Assembly (NCBI RefSeq): GCF_002156965.1
Contig: NZ_CP021324.1
Coordinates: 158,988-222,987 of the forward strand
Direction of reading: 5' to 3'
DNA: 64,000 nt
From: Candidatus Nitrosomarinus catalina
GTDB lineage: Archaea > Thermoproteota > Nitrososphaeria > Nitrososphaerales > Nitrosopumilaceae
In this document: positions 46,103 through 53,568 of the stretch, one piece after another
How the letters are laid out: every line of letters begins with the position of its first letter
How positions within the stretch are numbered: position 1 is the stretch's first letter
The notes under the pieces: model-generated
The model's input: the letters and a program-made list of their open reading frames with translations, nothing else
What the model was told of the DNA's origin: nothing
Databases searched by the model: none
Program-made: the position numbers and the translations under genes

Positions 46103-46135
46103 ACGTGAATACACGTTAATTTTTTATTTTTAATT
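46102..46135 (+). terminator. Hairpin plus T-tract terminator
   Basis: AACGTG-AATA-CACGTT (46102-46117) forms a six-pair stem with a four-base loop, starting in the stop codon of the 70-aa gene, and is followed by TTTTTTATTTTT. This is one of few intrinsic-looking hairpin terminators in the window. Confidence 0.65.
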
Positions 46136-46206
46136 TTTAATTATGTATTCTGCGCATAATTTTTTGACGATCATTTTCATAACAGGGTTATGATATTCAA
46201 TCATGG

Positions 46207-46215
46207 TTTAAATAG
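46207..46215 (+). promoter_or_regulatory. TATA element of the ferredoxin gene
   Basis: TTTAAATAG lies 25-33 bases before ATG 46240, so the mRNA should start at or very near the initiation codon. Confidence 0.6.
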
Positions 46216-46239
46216 CTATATTGATATTTTATTTTTGTA

Positions 46240-46542
46240 ATGCCAATAGCAATACTTCCAGACATTGATGAACAAAGATGTATCGGATGTGCACTATGTG
46301 TAGAAATCTGTACAACTCTTGGTCCTGATGTCCTTAGGGTAAAACCTGTTGAAGGCTGGAAGAGAGGTAAAGCATTTGTTTTCTACCCAGAAAGATGTAT
46401 TTCTGATGGTGCATGCATCGGTGTATGCCCAACAAAATCAATCTTTTGGATGAGACCAATGAATTACACTGCTGGACAACCAGTACCTCTTCACAAAAAC
46501 GGTATCTTCATCAAAGGTTGGGCAGAAGACGCAGCACTTTAA
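46240..46542 (+). CDS. Dicluster ferredoxin with an Asp in place of one cluster Cys
   Basis: The 100-aa protein has cluster motif CIGCALCVEIC (Cys14, 17, 20, 24) and a second motif CISDGACIGVCP (Cys53, Asp56, Cys59, Cys63). The central Cys of the second motif is Asp, as in archaeal ferredoxins that hold a [3Fe-4S] or an Asp-ligated [4Fe-4S] cluster. It shuttles low-potential electrons in the cytoplasm, probably for 2-oxoacid oxidoreductases. A 35-residue C-terminal extension (WMRPMNYTAGQP and on) is unassigned. Codon use and a strong TATA suggest abundance. Confidence 0.9.
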   Translation: MPIAILPDIDEQRCIGCALCVEICTTLGPDVLRVKPVEGWKRGKAFVFYPERCISDGACIGVCPTKSIFWMRPMNYTAGQPVPLHKNGIFIKGWAEDAAL

Positions 46543-46561
46543 GTGTAAATCTTTTAGCACA

Positions 46562-46581
46562 TTCTTTTTATTTTTATTTGT
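46562..46581 (+). terminator. T-rich terminator between ferredoxin and tgtA
   Basis: TTCTTTTTATTTTTATTTG follows the ferredoxin stop by about 20 bases in the short convergent gap before tgtA. It fits an archaeal oligo-T terminator for the ferredoxin transcript. Confidence 0.5.
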
Positions 46582-46594
46582 TAAAGTAATTCTT

Positions 46595-48106
46595 TTACCC
46601 GAATGATTTTTTCTTAATCTCTTTTGGCAATATTTTTACAAAATATTTTAAAAATTCATCTTTTTTGTTATAATGTATCTCTAAAAATTTATTTTTGTTA
46701 AAGAACTCTTCCCAAGTTTTTTCAAATTCTGTAAATTCTTCTGGAATATATTTAATTCTGGATGCTACATGATGTGATGCAGGAAACATATCTGAAATCT
46801 CAATTGGAATTAATCCTAGATGAGGACTGTATTGACATACTTGAAATGAATCAAAGTCCTTCACTTTCTTTTTTAATGCCAAATATTCTGGAGATAGATA
46901 TCCTGGTTTAGTACTGGATTCTTTAGTAATCAATAATCTCTTTTTCTTGGATTTGAATTTTCTAACAATATTGTGAAATGATTGTATTTCTGGACGAAAT
47001 TGATCATATTTATCATACAGGAAAATTGCTCTTTCTTTGAATTTTGGAGTTCCTAAACCTAAAAATTCATAATTTTCAGTCATCACATCTATCATTTCAA
47101 ATAATTTAGGATGGGCTCTGGCTTTTTTTATCACATATTCCCATAATCTTCCTTCATGAATAGCTTGTTTTACTTTATCCACTTCTAGTTTGATTGCATA
47201 CAAATTATGAATTGCTAATTCGTTAATTTTTGTTGTTTCTTCTAATTGTCGTAATTTTTCAGGAGTATACTTGCTACATATTTCACAATTACAAGGAAAT
47301 ATTTCAATATCTGATAAATATCGTGTCCCATCTTCTGTAATGTATCTCAGTTGTTTAGCATACAGCATGTATGAAGCTGAATCAAATGAATCACATCCTA
47401 AAGCTATGGCAAACGGTATTGTAAGTGGATGACCAGCTCCAAAAAGATGTAGTGGAACTGATTCTGGCATTTGTTTTTTAGCAGATACAATCATTTGTGC
47501 TAGCAATCTATATTCATAAGATTCCATAAATTCAACAGGACTTCCCAATGCTAACATTTTGAAACCCATGTCGATTAACCCTTTAGTTGATTTTGATACT
47601 AGATCAAAATGTTCGCCACCTTGAATAGGACCAATCCAAATCTGCCCATTATCTTTACTATCATCAAGAGTTTGTTTACAAACTTTCAAAGTATGTTTTA
47701 CATACGATTCAGCTTTTTTAATTGGTAATCCATATCCTGTTGGTTTATCTAGTGGTATTGCAAAATCTGTTAATATTCCTGTCTCAAAGTTTGCCATATC
47801 AGGTGGTAGAACTTCTAAGTCACCGTATTCTAATACTTGATATCCGCCAGAATCTGTCATAATTGACTTATCAAAATCAATTATTTTGTGAATTCCTTTT
47901 TTTACTGCTTCATCGCCATAATTATTTTTTGTAATGTATGCGTTTGTGATCACAACATCAAATCCAATTTCTTTAATTTTTTTTGATGGAATTGTTTGTT
48001 TTACTGGATGAATTACAGGAACAAATGCAGGTGTGTTAATTTTACCATGATTTGTGTACATGATTCCTATTCTTCCAGCAAGATCTGTTTTAGAAATTTG
48101 AAACAA
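46595..48106 (-). CDS. tgtA: Archaeosine tRNA-guanine transglycosylase
   Basis: The 503-aa enzyme starts at TTG and shows the catalytic MTDSGGYQVLEYG with Asp85, IGPIQGG near residue 157, LGSPVEFMESY near 192 and the zinc site CNCEICSKYTPEKL near 274. It exchanges G15 in the D-loop of tRNAs for preQ0, the first step to archaeosine. Sequence beyond about 350 matches the archaeal C-terminal extension, including the GYLSPEYLALKK and SPHLGLIPIE segments; a PUA domain is not evident. Confidence 0.92.
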   Translation of the reverse strand: MFQISKTDLAGRIGIMYTNHGKINTPAFVPVIHPVKQTIPSKKIKEIGFDVVITNAYITKNNYGDEAVKKGIHKIIDFDKSIMTDSGGYQVLEYGDLEVLPPDMANFETGILTDFAIPLDKPTGYGLPIKKAESYVKHTLKVCKQTLDDSKDNGQIWIGPIQGGEHFDLVSKSTKGLIDMGFKMLALGSPVEFMESYEYRLLAQMIVSAKKQMPESVPLHLFGAGHPLTIPFAIALGCDSFDSASYMLYAKQLRYITEDGTRYLSDIEIFPCNCEICSKYTPEKLRQLEETTKINELAIHNLYAIKLEVDKVKQAIHEGRLWEYVIKKARAHPKLFEMIDVMTENYEFLGLGTPKFKERAIFLYDKYDQFRPEIQSFHNIVRKFKSKKKRLLITKESSTKPGYLSPEYLALKKKVKDFDSFQVCQYSPHLGLIPIEISDMFPASHHVASRIKYIPEEFTEFEKTWEEFFNKNKFLEIHYNKKDEFLKYFVKILPKEIKKKSFG

Positions 48107-48137
48107 TTACTTTAAGAAAATTAAAGGCGTTATTTAA

Positions 48138-48686
48138 TCAATGAGTAAAAAATTTTTCTAAATCGTTATTTTTTGTTACCAAATCTAACCAATCCACTTG
48201 TTCACCATTTCCTTTTTCAGAAATAATTTGCAATACTTTTTCAACTACTTGTTCTATGTTTTTTTCACTAACATCAATTTGAAATGCTTTTTCTTCAAAT
48301 TTTTCTATTGTATCATGAGTAATTATCCCTAAAATTTCACTACCTACATTTTCTTTAATTTTATTTTCTGAATAATCTCTTTCTTTGTAAACTGATTCCA
48401 AATGATATGGGTTTCTTCTTAATATGATGATTTTTTTGACTTGATTTTTTTCTAAAACATATGGTGCTAAATGGCCTACAACAATTTTTTCATCTAATTT
48501 CATCTCTTTTACAATAATGGCAAGTTTTTGAGTATCCACGTCATTGGTATTTTCTCTTTTCTCCATTACCTCTGAATCTTTTGCAATAACATTGATATCA
48601 ATTATTGACAGATTCATCTTTTTTGAAATTTTTTTTGTAATTGTATGTTTACCAACGCCTGGATTTCCAGTTATTACTATTGACAT
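48138..48686 (-). CDS. Adenylate kinase AK6/Fap7-like
   Basis: The 182-aa protein has the P-loop ITGNPGVGKHTITKK at the N-terminus, a VVGHLAP segment near 69 and IILRRNPYHLESVYKERDYSENKIKENV near 90, the lid-like region of the AK6 (Fap7) family. Those enzymes act both as nucleotide kinases and in small-subunit ribosome maturation. It is close upstream of tgtA (31 bases) on the same strand. Which activity matters here is unknown. Confidence 0.82.
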   Translation of the reverse strand: MSIVITGNPGVGKHTITKKISKKMNLSIIDINVIAKDSEVMEKRENTNDVDTQKLAIIVKEMKLDEKIVVGHLAPYVLEKNQVKKIIILRRNPYHLESVYKERDYSENKIKENVGSEILGIITHDTIEKFEEKAFQIDVSEKNIEQVVEKVLQIISEKGNGEQVDWLDLVTKNNDLEKFFTH

Positions 48687-48758
48687 AATTTAAAATTATT
48701 AGAACTAGATTAAACGATTTCTGCAATACTAATAAGTACAATTACATTTTTCTGGGTA

Positions 48759-49946
48759 ATGCAAATAGGATTACTTGGTAAAGCAAATGTTGGAAAATCA
48801 ACATTTTTTTCTGCTGCAACTGAAACTGATGTTGCTTCTGGTAATTTCCCATTTACAACAATTGAACCAAATGTTGGTGTGGCATATGTTCAATCAGACT
48901 GTGCTTGCAAACATTTTGATCTAAAACATGAAAATGAATTATGTGTTAATGGTACTAGATTGATTCCAATAAAGTTGATTGATGTTGCTGGATTGGTACC
49001 AGGTGCACATGAAGGAAAAGGTTTGGGAAATCAATTCCTCGATGATGCAAGACAAGCTGAAGTTTTAATTCATGTTGTTGATATTGCAGGTACTACAGAT
49101 ATCCAAGGTCAATCAATACCTGTTGGAACTCATGATCCTTTGGAAGATGTTGCTTTTGTTCAAGATGAATTTGATCAATGGTTTATTGATATTCTAAAAA
49201 GAGAATGGGATAAAATAACTCGTGAAGTGGACCAAAAACGTGCAAAACTTACTGATGGAATTGCAAAAAGATTCAGTGGTTTGGGAATAAAGGATTACCA
49301 AGTGCAACAAGTCTTACAAAAACAGGATCTTATCACTATAAATCCAAAAGAATGGAATGATTCCAATATAGAAAATTTTGTTAAAGAACTAAGGAAAAAT
49401 ACTAAACCAATGATAATTGCTGCAAATAAGGCAGATCTTTGTAAAGATCTTGATATTATGAAAAAAATTTCTGATACTGTAATTCCTTGTAGTGCTGAAA
49501 CTGAATTACTATTAAGAAAAGCCACTAAAGCTGGAATAATTAATTATAATTCTGGTGACAAAGGATTTAAAATTAATTCTGAAAAAGAAATTCCTGCTCC
49601 ACAACAAAAAGCACTTGATCTAGTTAATACAATTTTTTCTAAAATTGAATCAACTGGAATACAAAAAATTCTAAATACTGCAGTTTTTGATTCATTAAAT
49701 TTGATTACAGTCTATCCTGTAGAAGATGAAACTAAACTTACTAACAAGGATGGAGTAATTCTACCTGATACAAAATTACTTCCACAAGATTCAACAGCTA
49801 AAGATTTAGCAATCTTAATTCATGCTGATATAGCAAAAGGATTTTTGCATGCAATAGATTGTAAAACTAAACAAAGAATCAGTGGTGAACAAAAACTAAA
49901 ACATGGTGACGTAATCAAAATTGTATCAACATTAAGTCGTGGATAG
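48759..49946 (+). CDS. ychF: YchF-type translation-associated GTPase/ATPase
   Basis: The 395-aa P-loop protein has LLGKANVGKSTFF (G1), FPFTTIEPNVG (G2), DVAGLVPGAHEGKGLGNQFLDD (G3) and AANKAD (G4). A coiled insertion follows, then a C-terminal TGS domain (DLAILIHADIAKGFLHA, KHGDVIKI). This is the archaeal branch of the Obg/YchF family, which associates with ribosomes. The kae1 start falls just after its stop, so the genes are coupled. Confidence 0.9.
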   Translation: MQIGLLGKANVGKSTFFSAATETDVASGNFPFTTIEPNVGVAYVQSDCACKHFDLKHENELCVNGTRLIPIKLIDVAGLVPGAHEGKGLGNQFLDDARQAEVLIHVVDIAGTTDIQGQSIPVGTHDPLEDVAFVQDEFDQWFIDILKREWDKITREVDQKRAKLTDGIAKRFSGLGIKDYQVQQVLQKQDLITINPKEWNDSNIENFVKELRKNTKPMIIAANKADLCKDLDIMKKISDTVIPCSAETELLLRKATKAGIINYNSGDKGFKINSEKEIPAPQQKALDLVNTIFSKIESTGIQKILNTAVFDSLNLITVYPVEDETKLTNKDGVILPDTKLLPQDSTAKDLAILIHADIAKGFLHAIDCKTKQRISGEQKLKHGDVIKIVSTLSRG

Positions 49947-49947
49947 T

Positions 49948-50931
49948 ATGATTGGTTTAGGAATTGAAAGTACTGCACATACATTTTCTTGTGCAATAAT
50001 TGAAAAAAAAGGAAAAAAAGGTAAAATTTTATCTGATGTTAGAAAAATTTTTCGACCAGAAGCTGGTCAAGGAATTCATCCACGAGAGGCTTCTCGTCAT
50101 CATATTGAAAATAGTCCTATAGTATTATCAGAGTGTTTAAACGAAGCAAATGTTTCTGTAAAAGATTTAGATATTATTTCATATGCTGCAGGACCTGGAT
50201 TAGGACCATGCCTTAGAGTCGGTGCTGTAGTGGCTAGATCTCTATCTTCATTTTACAAAATTCCAATTTATCCAGTAAATCATGCAATTGGCCATATTGA
50301 ATTAGGAAAATTACTTACAGGAGCAAATGATCCTTTGGTTTTGCTAGTTTCAGGAGGACATACAATGCTTCTATCATTTCTAAACAAACAATGGAGAGTT
50401 TTTGGTGAAACATTAGATATTACATTGGGTCAATTACTTGATCAATTTGGCAGATCAATAGGTTTTGCTTCCCCCTGTGGAAAAAATATTGAAGAATTAG
50501 CTTCAACATCAACAAACTATGTTTCATTGCCATATTCTGTTAAGGGAAATGATGTATCTTTTTCTGGATTATTATCAGCTACAAAACCTATTTCAGAAAA
50601 AAGTAAAATTGACGCTTGTTATTCTCTTCAAGAAACAGCATTTGCTATGATTAGTGAAACAGTGGAACGTGCATTATCATTTACATCCAAAAAAGAATTA
50701 ATGATTGTAGGTGGAGTTGCTGCAAACAAAAGATTGTCTGAAATGTTAAAGGATGTATGTAAAAGACACGGAGCTAAATTTTTTGTTGTACCATTAAAAT
50801 ATGCTGGAGATTGTGGAAGTCAAATTTGTTGGACAGGACTTTTAGAATCACAAGTTAAAAAAAGTGCTACATTAAAGGACACATTTGTAACTCAGTCTTG
50901 GAGATTAGATTCTGTTATAGTAAATTATTGA
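49948..50931 (+). CDS. kae1: tRNA threonylcarbamoyladenosine synthase subunit Kae1
   Basis: The protein of about 327 aa has GLGIESTAHTFS, the HPREASRHH segment, SYAAGPGLGPCLRVG near 82 and NHAIGHIELG near 107 with metal-binding His residues, then LVSGGHTML and GGVAANKRL. It adds threonylcarbamoyl to A37 of ANN-decoding tRNAs in the KEOPS complex. In many archaea Kae1 is fused to Bud32; here bud32 is a separate gene 340 bases on. ATG 49948 is preferred over in-frame GTG 49939, which lies inside ychF. Confidence 0.95.
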   Translation: MIGLGIESTAHTFSCAIIEKKGKKGKILSDVRKIFRPEAGQGIHPREASRHHIENSPIVLSECLNEANVSVKDLDIISYAAGPGLGPCLRVGAVVARSLSSFYKIPIYPVNHAIGHIELGKLLTGANDPLVLLVSGGHTMLLSFLNKQWRVFGETLDITLGQLLDQFGRSIGFASPCGKNIEELASTSTNYVSLPYSVKGNDVSFSGLLSATKPISEKSKIDACYSLQETAFAMISETVERALSFTSKKELMIVGGVAANKRLSEMLKDVCKRHGAKFFVVPLKYAGDCGSQICWTGLLESQVKKSATLKDTFVTQSWRLDSVIVNY

Positions 50932-50937
50932 AAATAA

Positions 50938-51252
50938 TTACTCTTTCATTGTTTGTTCTATTGACTTTACCCATGATTTTGTATTAAAAACTCCAAATTT
51001 GTAAGTCTGTTCCCCTTCATTTGTTTTCGCAGTAAAACAAACTTTTTTTATGAATAGGCCTTCTTTCCAAATTTTAATTACATTTTCTAACGGAACATCC
51101 AGTACTGTATCACCCATACGTTTTGTAAAGTCCATTATTCTTGCTTGTGTTTTATCAAATGCCAATCTTTTATTTGTCAATGTGAGAATTCCAGGACCTA
51201 GCTTATCTTCGCTACAATCCTCTTGTTTCACTCTGTTTTCTCCATCTTCCAT
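50938..51252 (-). CDS. Small PH/GRAM-like protein, unknown function
   Basis: The 104-aa protein has a beta-strand series (GPGILTLTNKRLAFDKTQ, VLDVPLENVIKIWKEG, KKVCFTAKTNEGEQTYKFGVF) ending in a helix (TKSWVKSIEQTMKE). The order LTLTNKRLAF, then a strand pair and a terminal helix, is typical of GRAM/PH-like domains. It sits alone on the minus strand between kae1 and bud32, splitting two KEOPS genes that are normally adjacent or fused. Function is unknown. Confidence 0.65.
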   Translation of the reverse strand: MEDGENRVKQEDCSEDKLGPGILTLTNKRLAFDKTQARIMDFTKRMGDTVLDVPLENVIKIWKEGLFIKKVCFTAKTNEGEQTYKFGVFNTKSWVKSIEQTMKE

Positions 51253-51288
51253 GATAACTTTTATTGAATTCTTTTGGATATAATGTTA

Positions 51289-51909
51289 ATGAAATTAATT
51301 AAAAAGGGTGCTGAGGCTGATATTTACACAGGCACTTGGAAAAATTCTAAATCTCTTTTTAAAATTAGAAAAATTAAAACTTATAGAAATAGTTCATTGG
51401 ATTCAAAAATACGTAGGCAACGAACAATTAAAGAATCACAAATGCTTTCGCAAGTGAAATCATTTGGAATTCCATCACCTCTTGTTTATTTTGTAAATTT
51501 GGAAAAAAGTATGATTGTAATGCAAGAGATTCCTGGAAAACCTGTTCATGATTTACCTGAGTCAAAAATTATTGTAATTTGTAAACAAATTGGAAAATTA
51601 GTTGGACTTTTACATAAAAATGGAGTAATGCACGGAGATTTAACAACATCCAATTTCATTTTGTTTAAAAATATTATCTACATGATTGATTTTGGACTTT
51701 CTCAAAATACTATAAAACCAGAAGACCATGCGGTTGATTTAAGATTGATTAAAGAAATTCTTAACAGCGCTCATGCAAAAATCATGGAATCCTCTTGGAA
51801 AAATTTCCTCATTGGATACAAATCTGTAGTTGGAATGCCTTATCAGACTAAAATTGTAAAATTAGTTTCAGAAATTGAGAGTCGTGGTAGGTATGCACAA
51901 GTTGTCTAA
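51289..51909 (+). CDS. bud32: KEOPS protein kinase Bud32
   Basis: The protein of about 206 aa is a minimal RIO-like kinase: KLIKKGAEADIY (P-loop region), KIRKIKTYR with the ATP Lys, the RQRTIKESQML helix, HGDLTTSNFI (catalytic loop) and MIDFGLS (DFG). In KEOPS it acts as an ATPase stimulating Kae1. Alternative starts are TTG 51274 and ATG 51283; 51289 gives the usual N-terminus. It overlaps the downstream rdgB start. Confidence 0.93.
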   Translation: MKLIKKGAEADIYTGTWKNSKSLFKIRKIKTYRNSSLDSKIRRQRTIKESQMLSQVKSFGIPSPLVYFVNLEKSMIVMQEIPGKPVHDLPESKIIVICKQIGKLVGLLHKNGVMHGDLTTSNFILFKNIIYMIDFGLSQNTIKPEDHAVDLRLIKEILNSAHAKIMESSWKNFLIGYKSVVGMPYQTKIVKLVSEIESRGRYAQVV

Positions 51910-52459
51910 TTTGTTGTTTGTATCGTCTAATATTCATAAATTCAAAGAAGCTAGAGAAATTTTAGACTCATTTGGAATAACAACTAAATTTTTTAAATTA
52001 ACTTTAGAGGAAATCCAGTCAAACTCAATCAAACAAATTGCAACAAAAAAAGCACAAGATGCATTTTCAAAATGTAATGCCCCTCTAATTATTGAAGACG
52101 ATGGGTTGCATATTGATTCTTTAGATGGATTTCCAGGACCCTATTCTTCTTACGTCCAAAAAACTATTGGTAACAAAGGAATTTTGAATTTGTTAAAAAC
52201 ATCCAGAGATGCAAAATTTATTTCAACCATTACTTATTGTGATAAAAATAATTTGAAATCTTTTGAAGGGAAACTTTATGGAACTATCTCTAAGCTAGAA
52301 AAAGGCCAAGGTTGGGGATTTGACCCAATTTTTATTCCAAAAAATCAAAAGAAGACGTATGGTGAATTAATTGACAAAAATAATATTTCACACAGATACA
52401 AAGCACTGAAAAAATTTTCTAATTGGTATTTGCATACGCTGAAATATAACGATCAATAA
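51893..52459 (+). CDS. rdgB: XTP/dITP pyrophosphatase (RdgB/HAM1)
   Basis: The protein of about 188 aa has FVSSNIHKFKEAREIL, IEDDGLHIDSLDGFPGPYSSY and KGQGWGFDPIFIP, the defining motifs of house-cleaning nucleotide pyrophosphatases. It removes inosine and xanthosine triphosphates from the pool. ATG 51893 is chosen over TTG 51875; even so it overlaps bud32 by 17 bases. Its 3' end overlaps the convergent taw1 gene by 41 bases. The bud32-rdgB linkage is also seen in other archaea. Confidence 0.93.
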   Translation: MHKLSNLLFVSSNIHKFKEAREILDSFGITTKFFKLTLEEIQSNSIKQIATKKAQDAFSKCNAPLIIEDDGLHIDSLDGFPGPYSSYVQKTIGNKGILNLLKTSRDAKFISTITYCDKNNLKSFEGKLYGTISKLEKGQGWGFDPIFIPKNQKKTYGELIDKNNISHRYKALKKFSNWYLHTLKYNDQ

Positions 52460-53450
52460 ATCTCTCATTATTTTGTAAAATTGAGATTCTTGAAACAAGA
52501 CTTTCATCCATAATTGAAAATATTTTACTTTGTTTAGCTATTTCTTCACTGAATTTTTTTACTTCTGGCATTTCTAACATATTTTCATGTTCAAGTCTAT
52601 TAGTTGAACGACCAATATGCATGTAAGATTTTATTTCAATAAAATGTGGACTAGCTTTTCTAAACATATTTGCAAATGCTGGTATCATTTCTTTTTGATC
52701 ATTATAATTTCGAATTAATGTAATTCTTAAAACAGTTCGTGTATCTAGATCTTTTAACATATCTAATGTTCTGTTCCATCTTTCCCATGAATCATCATAT
52801 TTTGGTTTGTTAATTTTTATAAATGATTCATAATCTGCTGCATTTGTAGATAAATACAATTGTGTTGGTAATGCATCTTCATCTTGTAGTTTTTGAATCA
52901 TATCTGGTTCTTGTCCATTTGTTACAAGAAAAATTGATTTTGTAGCTTCTAATGATTTTAGATATTTAATCAATTCCGGTAATTTTGGATACATTGTTGG
53001 TTCTCCAGACAATGAAATTGCATAATGTGTTGGTAACAATGATTCATCTAATCTTTGATTATCATTTCTTGAATCTCCATAAAATCCATCAATCAGTTTT
53101 TTTCTTTCACCCATTAATTTTCTTAAAATTTGTTCTGGTTCTGCAACTTGTTCTGGTTCCATTTTCATTGCATCATAAAATTCCATTGGCCTCCAACAAT
53201 AAACACATCTATTTTCACAGTACATTCCAGCTGGTGAAAATTCCATACATCTATGAGTTAAAATTCCATAAAATTGATGTTTATAGCAACTTCCTTCATG
53301 TTTGAATGATTTTTTTGTCCAATGGCATAATTCAACGGTAGAGTGGTCTGCAACCCCATATTTTGCTTTTTTGAGTTGTGCAGCAATGGCTGGTTTTATT
53401 TGAATGAGGTTTTCTTGATCATTTTCTACTACTTCTCCAGAACAACTCAT
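52419..53450 (-). CDS. taw1: 4-demethylwyosine synthase TYW1/Taw1 (radical SAM)
   Basis: The 343-aa protein has the radical-SAM motif Cys78-x3-Cys82-x2-Cys85 (YCENRCVYCWRPMEF), an upstream Cys set (Cys55, Cys68) that can hold the second cluster, SLSGEPTMYP near residue 150 and FLVTNGQEPD near 174. It builds the tricyclic ring of wyosine at G37 of tRNA-Phe from pyruvate and SAM. It is convergent with rdgB, sharing 41 bases, and monocistronic. Confidence 0.94.
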   Translation of the reverse strand: MSCSGEVVENDQENLIQIKPAIAAQLKKAKYGVADHSTVELCHWTKKSFKHEGSCYKHQFYGILTHRCMEFSPAGMYCENRCVYCWRPMEFYDAMKMEPEQVAEPEQILRKLMGERKKLIDGFYGDSRNDNQRLDESLLPTHYAISLSGEPTMYPKLPELIKYLKSLEATKSIFLVTNGQEPDMIQKLQDEDALPTQLYLSTNAADYESFIKINKPKYDDSWERWNRTLDMLKDLDTRTVLRITLIRNYNDQKEMIPAFANMFRKASPHFIEIKSYMHIGRSTNRLEHENMLEMPEVKKFSEEIAKQSKIFSIMDESLVSRISILQNNERFIDRYISAYANTN

Positions 53451-53568
53451 ATCATGTCTTGTAATTTGATTTACTTAAATTCATTTAGAATATTATATAG
53501 AAAAAGTAGTACATTTAACGAAACTAAAGTGTAATTTAATAACTGGAATTACTGAATAAAAGCGTAAA

